Origin: Chiua virens
Lineage: Eukaryota > Basidiomycota > Agaricomycetes > Boletales > Boletaceae
Length of the DNA: 64,000 bases
Assembly: GCA_019787685.1 (NCBI GenBank)
Contig: JAHNUO010000011.1
Location: forward strand, 1,116,001 to 1,180,000
Direction of reading: 5' to 3'
Shown here: positions 12,844 through 24,006 of the stretch, in pieces
How the letters are laid out: every line of letters starts with the position of its first letter
Numbering within the stretch: the stretch's first letter is position 1
The notes under the pieces: model-generated
Told to the model about the DNA's origin: nothing
What the model saw: only the letters and a program-made list of their open reading frames with translations
The model's database searches: none
Translations under genes and position numbers: made by a program

Positions 12844-14580
12844 GGCTTCTGGGATATCGTCAATGGGGAATTGAATGTTGCATATGGCATTCTCAAGTAG
12901 AGTTCAGTATAAACTATGTAGTACTCAATGTAAGGTAGAATTCGTTTGAAACTGACCAACATCACGTGAGGTGACTCGGTGTGACGCTTGTTCAGTTCTT
13001 GCTTGACAATGATATGATGTGCTGATGACTTGCCGAGGGATATTCCATGCGCTTTCAAGTTGCACAGATTCCATAGCAGCAGCATCCTCTGAACCCGGCG
13101 ACACCGTGGCATCATCCAAGTCCAGCCTTGCTCACTTCTTTTCTTGTGCTGCCGCGAGATTCGTGCTCCATGTGTTCTGGCAGCGTTTCCGTCTCGCCAT
13201 AGCACAATGAACACAACTTGCCAGTACAAAGCACGCCGCCTATGTTCACGGCAATTTGCCGCTGTCGTTGAATCTCTGTCGGATTCGAACGTGAGCTGCA
13301 TATCATCTTCAAAGCCCTTGCTAATAATTTGCGTGTTAAGGGCCTCACTGTGTCTGTTTGAACTTACAATTGGTTTCTACCTCATAGTGACTACCAATAA
13401 TAAGCCTTCATTCATACACTTCAATTTCTTGCTACGAGATGCGCGACCTGGTGAAGAGTGAAGGCTCGTGCTCCCTATGTCTAAACGCATTCATCCTTAC
13501 TTGTTACCGAACCGTCGCCAGAGAGAATATGAGCATGGTGATCCGGGCAGGGTGGGGATGAGTGTTGGGGCAGCGACCCATGCTCCGATTCATACCGATC
13601 CGCATCCTAGCCTGACGAATTGTATGTGGCTCCGTTCAAGTTGCTCTTCTGTGGAACAGACGGAGTGCCGTCTTGATTCCATCACACCTGGTCGCGACGA
13701 CGGTAATTTGGTAATACAACTAACGGTGGCCCGGTTGCGGGCAATGTGATTCTTTGTCGCCCACACATTTGGAACGACGAACGAAGTCGTGGATCTAGGT
13801 CTCGGAGAACACCCCGATCTCGCAATCCACACTGTTGTGCGTCAATCGAACCAATTATGGAGCACGGCGTCACCCTGAGGTGGGCAGCGGCACAGCTCAA
13901 AAAGTTAACGACCCTCTAAACCGGCTAAGCTGGAGGGTTAATTGTCACTCCTAATGGAGCTAAGGATTCTAGTTCATTAAGATCGGATGACATTCTTTTT
14001 TATGCTTTGGTGACGGTACATCATCCGATTGTCGCAAGTAGTTGTCAGTTATCTTCATGTTCTTGGTGAGTTCCCGGAGCCCATGAGTCCGCACTATCTA
14101 AAACAAACACAGCGTCTTCAGTTGCCCTTGGGGCGACCGTTTTGAACCTCACGGTCATCTATTGATGGTTTTCTCTACCATAAGCCTGGGTATTCTCTAT
14201 CTCACAACTTAGGAAAGCACTGCCGTCGGCACTTCTACGGAGCAATTAGGGAGTTGAAGAAGAGTGCTTCGTAACCGACCCCATTGAATGGGACCCCGCA
14301 CCTCCGACTATCGAGGATCCATATGTCTTATCAACGAGTTGAAACGCGTTACACGATACAATCAACCCCACGGGTTACACCGTCCGCGGGAACGGTCGTG
14401 GCATGGCGCACGATGTACCAGACGGGTTGATCCGCTCCACCCCTCACCTGACGTAGACTCATTGAGGTTTCTGCTCGGGGGGTGTAGGAACTAGTTCAAG
14501 TTGCGCTGCGATCCACTTTTATTAATGCTGCGTGTGTGCATCCTCTTGAATTCAACATCCCGCTAACCTCCTAGTTCTTC
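12844..14580. other. intergenic, no confident gene
   Basis: About 1.7 kb between listerin and the first MFS transporter. A minus-strand open frame at 12741-13301 (186 aa) runs antisense into the last listerin exon, and others overlap it at 13112-13348 and 13468-13900. None has a recognisable domain, a convincing start context or homologous support. The part before 14581 should hold the transporter promoter. Confidence 0.5.
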
Positions 14581-16675
14581 ATGGAGAAACCCGATTTCTC
14601 GCATTATTCGCCCACTTTGGGTCATCTAAATGCTCTTAATGATCTCGAGGTAGATCTACCACAGCCTGAAACCGCTGTGTTGGAGCGCACTGCTTGGAGG
14701 AAACTCGATATGAAGGTAATGCCGGTATTCGTTGGCTTCTTTCTTGTTACTGTCATGGTATGTTTGCGAGGTCGGCTCTGACCATACGATTGATTCACAA
14801 ACGACGTGCAGGGAAAAGGTAACATCGGGAATGCGCGTGTAGCTGGATTGCAAGAATCACTGGCCATGTCGAACTATCAAGTACGTTAAGTGCTCTAGGT
14901 TTTTCTGTTCCACTTATCATTTTGGTAGTTCGCGATGACACTTGTCGTGACTTCTGTGTAAGCGCACGAGTTTCGTGGTCTTTAACCCCTAGTCATCATG
15001 CAGCAGTCTGAGTATGGTCGTCCAGTTTCCGTGCACCGCGCTTTTGAAGGTAAGTTACGATATCGTTAATAATGCAACCAGACTTATTTGGATCCTGTAG
15101 TATGTAGGGCCTAATGTCATGCTTCCCGCTATGATGACAGTGAGTGGTTTTGTATCCGCATCGCAAGGTAGGCAGCTATCGTTACTATCTCGACATCATA
15201 CATACATTAGCTTACCGGGAATCAAGGGCTAGCCCATAATTATTCTGAATTTTTAGTATGTCGGATCTTGCTCGGTTTATGTCAAGGTTGGGATATTGTA
15301 GGTCGTGGTTTCTTCGTTCACCAGTAACCTAGGTGGCATCTTCCCAATGATCGTTCTTTGCCTCTCTTGGTTCTATCCTCCCAAGTTGTTGCAGAGACGG
15401 TATGCGTCAAGAGCGTTTATATGTTATGCTGTCTGACAGTATTTGAACAGACTTTCTGCTTTCATCTGCATGACGTTGTTGACCGCCGCGCTCTCTAGTT
15501 TACTAGCCGCCGCCGTTGTTCGTATGGATGGAATTGGTGGTAAGCGTGGTTGGGCGTGGATATTTATCATGGTGTGTGGAACATTGAATGTTTTGAGGAA
15601 TGGCGCTTATAGGTTTGGCAGGAGGGTCTATTCACTGCTGTCTTCGGTGCCATATCATTTTTCTTTGTTCCTCCTTCTCCCGAGAACGTGCGTTCTTTGA
15701 CGCAGGCAGAACGGGAACACGTTGTTTCGATCCTTGCACACGCCGGCTCGGTGTCAGAGGATGGCGAAAAAGACAATTTTAGCTGGATTGAGGTCTTTGA
15801 GGCGGGCAAATCCCCACATGTATGGCTCCTTGCCATCATCTCCTTATTCAATGGTAATCTACTTATGTGCTCATTTCCAACTTGATTGACAAAACTCCTA
15901 ACTTATAAGGCACTATGGAGTCTGGATTCTCATTGTGAGCACGCTTTTCCGATTCTGTTTTAAATACTAACTCTCATGAAATAGCTTCCTACCAACGATT
16001 GTTGCTGGTCTCGGACATACAGGTAGCCAAGTTCAACTCATGAGTGCAGCTCCATTCGCTGCCGCATTTATCTGTAAGTCTTTCTGATAAATGAATCATT
16101 GCATTGATCTATAATGCGACGCCAAGTGATCGTTGTTTCGGTCGCCGTGTCGGACTACTACCAGCATCGTGGATGCATCGTGATCTTCTTTGCTCTTTTT
16201 GCGATGATTGGTTTCACCGTATATCTCGGTATGTTAAGGCTGTTGAGTAGAGAATGTTTCCGATCTGATGGATCACATGTCAGCGAGCCCATCAAGACTG
16301 GTCGACTACGCGTCCCTTTTCCTCTCTGTACCAGGCATATTTTCCGGGTTACCCGCTTTAATCGCGTGGTTAGCAAGTAACAGTACACCACACACTCGAC
16401 GCGCAACCGCTATTTCCATCACTTTTATCCTCTCCGAATTAGGTGGTCTTTTTTCGCTTTTTCTACTTGGATATCTGTCTGCAGATATAAAGCACACCAC
16501 AGCAACAGTCATGTTCATCGCTATGTCCATCGGTACTTTCGTTTTGTCAGCTGCCAACTGGATATACCTACAGCGAGAGAACCGTTTGAAAGCAGAAAGG
16601 AGACAGACGATGAGAAGGGAAGATGAACGAGATGGCACTGGAGATCGTAGTGCATGGTTCATATATGATTTGTAG
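14581..16675 (+). CDS. MFS transporter, Dal5/anion:cation symporter type (copy 1)
   Basis: This is a 12-TM major facilitator of the allantoate-permease-like (Dal5, Tna1) group, expected in the plasma membrane importing a small organic anion or vitamin; the substrate cannot be read from sequence. Exons join to give WRKLDMKVMPVFVGFFLVTVM (first helix), NIGNARVAGLQ, GPNVMLPAMMTVSGF, GIFPMIVLCLSWFYPP, GWAWIFIMEGLFTAVFGAIS and a loop SVSEDGEKDNFSW followed by KSPHVWL. The C terminus reads NRLKAERRQTMRREDE and ends WFIYDL. All joins keep frame, so the gene looks intact. The motif that is DRTNI in the other two copies reads GKGNI here. It is first of three tandem paralogues, about 1 kb upstream of the second. 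Confidence 0.85.
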
Positions 16676-17756
16676 CTTTAAGTTGTTAACCTAGTTTCAA
16701 AATTACGTGAGAGCCCAAAGATCTTCATCTACTTCTTATACCAGGGCGTGATACATGAAAGGTGAAGGTGAATCAATATATCACTGAAAAGTCATGTACA
16801 CCGCTGCGACTGATCGCACCCCTTTGGTGCTTACCTCATCGCCTCAGCAGCCCTGTGAGATTTATTATTATTCCTTCGAAGACCGCTATTACTTTAAAAA
16901 GCCAAGTCATTGATGTTATTTTCGTCAGTTGCAGACTGGACTGAGAGTATCATGGCACCAAGAGACGATATTCACTTGGTAATCCATATGTCGCCTACTC
17001 CTGAATTTCAAAAAGCGGTCCATATTTTCATGAATCATAGCATTGCTCGTGAAATTGATGGAGATGGACCTTCCTACGAGGTCCCAACAGCTCAGATACC
17101 AACAGGTTATGGGCCGCAGTATGGAATGAATCCAACGGTGCCGCAATCCCGTGCTATCAAGATGGATCGACTCCAAGTTCGAGTTCCAAGTACAATGCCT
17201 CCGGCCCGGGGAAATTCCCGTGATCAAATTTTTGACATTTTACTCGGCTCGAAACTCAGAATTATTCAGGGCCGAGCCTATGCAACAACATAATCTGTCA
17301 TTGTGGACCTGACTTGGAAACGGCATTGAACTTGGCCGCATTATTATGTATTCAACCTCTTCGGGTCACCGGGATGTCGAGGAAGCAGACCCTGCCAGTG
17401 CTATCACCCGGCTCTCACAACTTGGCGTCAAGTACCAGTCATAACGAGGTGCCCCTGGGTGGCGCCCCTCCACGAGGAGCCACGGAAATGATAGGTATGT
17501 GCGGTTTACGCGGAAGCGACAGTATTACAGAGCTGCATATTACGTCTTCGAGGCTGTGGCACATTGCTGTTATGGACGGACCAGACTGTGTGTGAGCTAA
17601 TCGCTTGGCTAACTGATATCATATCAAGGTCAGCTCTCATGTCACCTGTGTGAAGTTGTTTTTCTGGACATATTGCCCCATCCCTGACGTTGACAGGGGT
17701 CCATATGGTGGGTACATATACACTTCAAGAATTCACCCCTCTTCTGCAGCGTAAAA
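16676..17756. other. intergenic between MFS copies 1 and 2
   Basis: About 1.1 kb. A plus-strand open frame at 16910-17293 (127 aa) has no recognisable domain, and its start context is weak. The segment before 17757 presumably carries the promoter of copy 2. No repeat was noticed. Confidence 0.45.
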
Positions 17757-19858
17757 ATGACCAAATCTGAGGCCTCCCTCTACTCTCCCACTCAGGCTTC
17801 ACATGACGTGAATGACCTCAAAGAGCTCAACTTGAAGGAGGTAGAATCGCTGCAAGGAGATGATGCTGCACTAGATCGCATTGTCTGGAAGAAGATGGAT
17901 AGGTGGATCCTTCCGCTATGCACTGGCTTCTTTCTGCTTTGTGCTATGGTATGCTTCTGAGCTTTGGTGATCAGTACATTTGAATGACGGATGATGTATA
18001 GGACAGGACCAACATCGCGAATGCGCGTATTGTCGGCCTCCAACACACATTGGGGTTATCGAATTATCAGGTTCGTTGGACGCTTCGAATAGTTCTCTTC
18101 CCCGCTCATCAACTCACAGTATACCGTCGCACTGACGGTGACTTACATGTATGTGTGCGCGTACTTGAGGTCTTCGGCATCACCTCATTATGCACCAGCC
18201 CATTCATTTTCAGCGGGTTCATATTCTCTATCGTCTTGAAGGTAAACCACAATGTGATTTTTGATGGACAAATCATATACATCGAGATTACAGCTTGCTG
18301 GACCTAACATTCTGCTTCCCTCTATGGTCGTATTGTGGGGTTTGGCTGCTGCTTCACAAGGTGGGAAATCACCTCTTGGTATCAAGTATCCACTCACAGG
18401 AAATTCAAGGTCTTGTCAAGGGTTACTCCGGGCTGTTGGCATGCCGATTCTTCCTGGGGCTGTTTGAAGGTTTGAATATTCTGGAAACACCATTCTTTTT
18501 TCATTCATATCGAGGACAGGTGGCCTTACTCCCGGGCTCGTTCTCTATCTTTCGTTCTTCTATCCTCGGAAGATGCTGCAGAAACGGTATGCACTAACAT
18601 AGTCTCGCAGTACGTTAGCTGACGTCCTTCCTAGTGTTTCTGGTTTTTATGTATCAGGGAATTTCATCGGCGCATTTGCTGGCTTGCTGTCGGCGGCCAT
18701 CGATCAAATGAATGGAGTCGGCGGCCGGCCAGGTTGGGCGTGGATCTTCATTCTTGTACGTTGAACCGGCCCGCTTATGAAGTCATGCTCATTTGCCATG
18801 TCAGGAAGGGGTATTGACCATCGCCTTTGGTGTGGTCGCCTTTTTCTTCCTTCCTGGTTCAGCCGAGAGGGCACGTTTCTTGACGGGTAAAGAACGTGAA
18901 TACGTCCTTTCCACTCTGAAGAGCGCCGGTTCTGTGTCAGAGGACGAAGACAAGGACAACTTCAGCTGGAGTGAAGTCGTCAGATCGGCCAAATCCCCGC
19001 ATGTATGGCTCATGACCATCATTGCATTTTTCGCAGGTGAATACGTTCTGTCCTTTGAGCTTCATCGTGTCTGACAATGGTACCTTTAGGCACGGTATTG
19101 TATGGAGTTGCATTGTAAGCTCGACTTTGTTGATGCCTCTCTCCACGGTTAATGTCACTGCCGCCAGCTTCGAACCATCGATCGTTGCTACTCTCGGATA
19201 TGAAGGAAACCGAGCCCAGCTTATGAGCACGCCCCCGTTCGCGACTACCTTCGTTGGTGTGTATTTCGACAATGAATTCATTCATGTTCATTAATATATT
19301 ACTCGAAGTATCCCTTATTGTGGCCGTCATATCGGATCACTATCAATGTCGCGGATTCTCGTTGATGTTCTCTGCTCTTCTGGGGGTGATCGGTTGGAGC
19401 ATGTTTTACGGTACGTTATACCTACTCTTATGAAGAGATAACTGTTTGACATACGTCCCTGCACAGCGAGTAACTCGAACCACGTCCGTTATGCGTCACT
19501 TTTCTTCTCCTGCGGCGGAGCGATGGGCGCGATGCCCGTAGTGTTAACGTGGCTAGCGAACAACTGCGCGCCACAAACCCGACGGGCTACCGCTGTGGCT
19601 GCGAATAACGTGGCGACCCAGCTAGGTGGTATTCTTTCCACCTGGCTGCTCGGATTCCTATCTCCGGCCCCCCATTACACGAGCGCGACAATCACACTGT
19701 TGTCTATGTCCATTGGTTTGGTGGTCTTCTCGATGGTCAACTGGGTATACCTATGGCGACAAAACAAGCTGAAAGAAGAAAGGAGAAAGGTAACACGGAG
19801 GGATGACGAACCGAGTAACCTCGGAGACCGCAGTGCATGGTTCATATACAGCCTGTAA
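17757..19858 (+). CDS. MFS transporter, Dal5/anion:cation symporter type (copy 2)
   Basis: Second tandem paralogue. The protein begins MTKSEASLYSPTQ; exons join to WKKMDRWILPLCTGFFLLCAM, then DRTNIANARIVGLQ, GPNILLPSMVVLWGLAAAS, YSGLLACRFFLGLFEGG, GWAWIFILEGVLTIAFGVVA, SVSEDEDKDNFSW and KSPHVWLMTII. It ends WFIYSL at 19858. About ten short introns, all near 45-65 nt with GT-AG ends, can be placed without a frame break. The C-terminal part (SNHVRYASLFFSC onward) has the helix pair typical of the family. It keeps the Asp-Arg pair of the DRTNI motif after helix 1. Function by family is proton-coupled uptake of a carboxylate or vitamin-like compound; the actual substrate is unknown. Confidence 0.87.
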
Positions 19859-20084
19859 GTTCAGATCGTCGACTCGGCTGGGAGATCTTGGGAGTGTGAT
19901 GTACAAACATACATATGGCTTGCTGAAATGATCAGGATATGGATTGCGCTTTAGCCGATCATGCTGGGACGTGACGGAATGTATTTATTATTATGGTAGC
20001 TCCTTACATACGTGATGCATTGATGCTTCACACGGCAGGGTACTTACATGTGTCATGAACACGATGTTGCTCCTCCAACCTCTT

Positions 20085-20340
20085 TCAGACCTCCGCCACG
20101 GCGATCGCCGCAAATCCCCCTCGTAGCCAGCTTCCGAGAAGCAGCTTGATAACAAGCGCTGTAGTTTCATTGTCTTCCACGACTTGTCTCAAGCAATCCC
20201 TGCCATCGTAGTGCAGAGAAAAGCCAAGATAGAGAGCCGTTGACTCCCATGCATAGTGGTAAATGTCGGCATCGGAGTTGATGATAACCCCGGATTCGGA
20301 CATAGCCGGACTCCGGGGGTCGAGTGAAGTTGGATGTGCC
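20085..20340 (-). pseudogene. SRPBCC-fold protein remnant (copy 1)
   Basis: The short minus-strand stretch matches the C-terminal half of the SRPBCC protein at 20526-21369, but in two frames. One frame gives SLSWLFSALRWQGLLE; the other gives YHYAWEST upstream and KLLLGSWLRGGFAAIA downstream. The Trp-to-Trp spacing between AWES and SWLF is 23 nt where 24 would keep frame, so one base is missing, and a second shift is needed further on. No N-terminal exon is visible upstream. It is a truncated, decayed paralogue. SRPBCC proteins are START-like, polyketide-cyclase-like ligand-binding folds. Confidence 0.6.
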
Positions 20341-20525
20341 CCTTAAGATAAATGACTGCATACATAGACGTCGATATGGAGGACTTGCCTGCTCAGAGGA
20401 GGCTTGGACAAATTAGTTTGAGTGAGGCAAGAGTGAGGTACTTGGTTCGACTGCGTCCTACTATCGATTGGACAATGTACCGCCAGCCGTTGAAGAGTCA
20501 TAATCCATAATCAAATACATTGCCG

Positions 20526-21369
20526 TTATGATTTTGCACATACGTCGACGGGTTCCTGGAGATGACATGAACATGATGCAGTCTGTTCCTCTGATCTCTT
20601 CTTCAGAGCCTCCATCATTGCCGTGATTCCCTTTCGTAGTTCGCTCGCAAGCACTAGCTTAACCAAGTATGTCATAAACCCACCTAGCGCTTCAACGGTT
20701 TCATATCGCGTCTTCTTTTTACCATCCTCCACCACCTCGGTTAATGCCTGCCATCGCACAGCAGAAAAGACCCAAGACGGATAGGAGACTGCTCTCCCAT
20801 GCCAAGCGGTAATTGTCAGGATCGAAGGCAGTGATGACAGCGAAGGCGGTAATTGCGGGGAGCAACTTCGGATGATCAAACGAGGGCGGAATGTGTATAG
20901 GATAAACGACCAAGTGCGAGCCAACGCGAGGAACCTGCTCAGAGGCTGGCTGCTTTAACGGGTTAGTGAGGTACAGATTTCGACTGCGCCGCAGTTGGCC
21001 CACCGACAATGTAACCAACAAACGTCAAGTGAAGCCACAATCAGCCACGTTGCAATTACGACTCAAAAGCAGTAATCTAGCACACACATTGTCGGGTTCC
21101 TGGAATAATCAACGAATGTTAGTTTGATAATGAACTTCTGCTCGAACTCACCATTCGTGATATGACCCCCAGTCCATCAAGACTCGCCACACAACGTCGC
21201 GTGGTGCATCGATAGTTATAGAAGCGAACGAAGCGTTCACACCGTCTGAAACCAGTGGAGGGAGACCTTGACTCGAATCTATGTTGCTACTGGACGACAT
21301 GGTGCAACAACTGGTGCTTGATCTGACCGGACGTTGGCAGTAAAGCGCGTGGGATGATAGCATAGCCAT
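20526..21369 (-). CDS. SRPBCC (START-like) domain protein, frame broken (copy 2)
   Basis: Exon 1 (21369 down to about 21152) encodes ASITIDAPRDVVWRVLMDWG then SYHEW; after an intron ending TTCCAG the frame resumes with NPT, the usual YxxWNP start of an SRPBCC fold. The last exon encodes ITAFDPDNYRLAWES, then in a second frame YPSWVFSAVRWQALTEVVED, and finally a helical end VLASELRKGITAMMEALKK. Between AWES and PSW the spacing is 25 nt rather than 24, so one base is extra near 20771-20800. The rest of the protein looks conserved, so this may be a live gene with a sequence error rather than a pseudogene. It lies between MFS copies 2 and 3 on the opposite strand. The ligand is unknown. Confidence 0.6.
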
Positions 21370-21866
21370 GAAAGGTTATTATTTTTGTTCGCTTACTAGT
21401 ACTTGGTGGCATGCGACAATGCTTGTTTGCCTGCCTGAGAGATTGTTGGACCATCTAACATACATATGCGCTTGCAGCTACCGCTGAAACGCATGCCAAG
21501 ATACTTCTATTTCTTCCGAGGAACTCGAAGACACAATGCTGCGTCATCAAGTTGCGATATTGTGTCAGGTGTGCGGCGCGTCTCCATTGAATTATCACAG
21601 CTTTGATCGTAATGCAGTGCGAAACGAACCTCCACTGATACTAGTAGCAGATGTCAGGATAATTGACCAATGAACTTGCTGGGACGAGGTAACTAAGAGC
21701 TTGAATGGATGTTCTCGTCACCACGCCCGATCCGTCGAAGCCTGCTATACTCTAAGTAGCCGGTTGACCAATTTGCTGTCTCTTAAAACGACCTGAGGGT
21801 GAGCGTGCGTCTGTGATGTCTGGTGGGTTGTATCTCTGACCTCTCTAGCCAGAAGCGAGTATAGCA

Positions 21867-24006
21867 ATGGCATCACAAGATATCAAGGATCTCGATGAGC
21901 TCGGGCCTGACTCAAGTTTCGAATGGTCGTCGAGCGAACGTGCTGACTTGGAGGCCGTCGTCTGGAGAAAACTCGATCGATGGATCCTCCCGTTATGCAC
22001 TGGTTTCTTTTTACTCGCGTTTTTGGTATGTCCAAGTGACATTCGATGTCGCGATCTCCTATAGGGGATGCTTTGCGAAAGTACTGAACGATGACGATGA
22101 CGATGTACTGCACAGGACAGGACCAACATCGGGAATGCTCGCTTGGTGGGCTTGCAAACGTCGTTGGCGATGTCAAATTATCAGGTGTGTTCGAAGGTCC
22201 TGGGTGATCGGTACTTCCTGCCACTGAATAATCCATTATTTACAGTACTCGGTGGCTCTCACTGTAACTTACGTGTACGCAGTACACTTCGCGGTCGTCA
22301 GGAATTATCTGACCATGCCTCAGTCCGTATATTGCTGCTGAGTTTCCAGCCACCTTATTGTTGAAGGTGAGTCCTAATTTGATCGATGATCGATTGAGGA
22401 GTCAGTTTCCATCGTACGTTTCGATGCTCAGCATGTAGGACCTAATATCATGTTGCCTGCCATGGTCACACTGTGGGGCGTTGTTGCTGCCTCTCAAGGC
22501 GAGTAACTGATGTCGTCTCGACGTCAAGCATTGGCTGATAGGAATTAAAGGTGTGGTCACCAACTATTCTGGATTATTAGCCTGTCGGTTCTTTCTGGGG
22601 CTACTTGAAGGTTCGGGAATTCTAGAATATCGTTTTCCCCGTTCATCAAAATTGCGCAGGTGGTCTCTTTCCTGGAATTGTTTTGTATCTTTCATTCTTC
22701 TATCCCCGTAAGAGGCTCCAATTACGGTGTGTACCAGTGAGCCTTGCTTAGTAATCATCATCTGACGTTGTCACAGGGTTGCAGCCTTCTATGCAGCATC
22801 GTCCTTGTCTGGCGCTTTCTCTGGTTTACTTGCGGCCGCCATCGGGTTGATGAATGGCAAGGGTGGCAAACCCGGCTGGGCCTGGATATTTATCGTGGTA
22901 TGCTGTGCACAAACAGACTCAAGCGTGGAATGACACACCTTGATCTGGACAGGAAGGCATACTTACCTTTTTGTTTGGTGCAATATCTTTCTTCCTCCTT
23001 CCTCGTTCACCGGAAACGGCGCGTTTCTTGACGGAGAAAGAACGCGCGTACATCGTTTCGACCTTGAAACACGTCGGTTCTGTTTCGGAGGATAACGACA
23101 AGGATAGCTTTAATTGGACGGAAGTCGTTAGGTCGGCCAAGTCACCACACGTATTACTTCTCTGTGTTGTCTTCTTCCTCAGTGGTAACGCGCATTCATT
23201 CCCGGTTTCACCTCCATTAATGCTTGTCCTGTTCAGGAACGATACTGTTTGGCCTGGCTTTGTGAGCTCAGTCCTGTTCGCCTCGCTTTCGGATGCTCAC
23301 ATCGGTGACGATAGCTTCGAGCCGACGATCGTGGCTAGTCTCGGGTATGCGGGTAACCAAGCCCAGCTCATGAGCGTTCCTCCATTCGCGGTCACTTTTG
23401 TTTGTGCGTATCATTTCGACAACGAGTACTCTGACGTTCATTCATATCGCTTCAAGTGTCCATCGTATCGGCCATCATATCGGACCGCTACCAGTGGCGT
23501 GGATACACTGCGATATTCTTCTCGGTTCAAGTGGTCATTGGTTTCAGCATGTTCTACGGTGTGTTTGAAACCCACCAGAGAAGGGTGCATGCTGACTGAT
23601 AGGCCCGCGTACAGCGAGCACGTCAAACCACATACGCTATGGATCTCTCTTCTTTTCCATCTCTGGGGCATATTGTGCTGCGCCTGCCTTGATTACATGG
23701 TTGGCGAATAACAGCGCACCGCACACCCGACGCGCGACCGCTATTGCAGCTGCCTTCATCATGACGCAAGCTGGCGGTATCCTCGCCACCTGGCTCTTTG
23801 GATCCCTATCCCCCGCCCCCAACTACACGTCAGCAACAATCACGTTCATCGTCATGTCCACTTTTATGGTGGTCTTGTCGACGGCGAACTTGATTTACCT
23901 ATCACGAGAGAACCAGTTGAAAGCAGAAAGGAGGGAGAGGATGACCAAGGAAAATGAACCAGAAGGTCTTGGGGATCGTAGTGCGTGGTTTATATACAGC
24001 TTATAG
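21867..24006 (+). CDS. MFS transporter, Dal5/anion:cation symporter type (copy 3)
   Basis: Third tandem paralogue. It starts MASQDIKDLDELG; exons join to WRKLDRWILPLCTGFFLLAFL, then DRTNIGNARLVGLQ, YIAAEFPATLLLK, GPNIMLPAMVTLWGVVAAS, TNYSGLLACRFFLGLLEGG, GWAWIFIVEGILTFLFGAIS and SVSEDNDKDSFNW. It ends WFIYSL at 24006. One intron (22499-22550) has a GC donor where the other two copies have GT; splicing there is needed to keep frame. Otherwise all joins are clean and the gene looks intact. It resembles copy 2 more than copy 1, including the Asp-Arg motif. Expected to be a plasma-membrane importer of unknown substrate. Confidence 0.87.
22499..22550 (+). other. GC-AG intron in MFS copy 3
   Basis: The exon ends CTCAAG, followed by GCGAGTAACT and ending TTAAAG 52 nt later. 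At the same place copies 1 and 2 have AAG|GTAGGC and AAG|GTGGGA. The protein on both sides (VVAAS and VVTNYSG) continues in frame only if this is removed. Confidence 0.75.

Noticed and set aside
12741..13301. 186-aa minus-strand open frame overlapping the 3' end of listerin
   Set aside because: It is antisense to the RING exon, has no recognisable domain, and competing frames are open in the same place.
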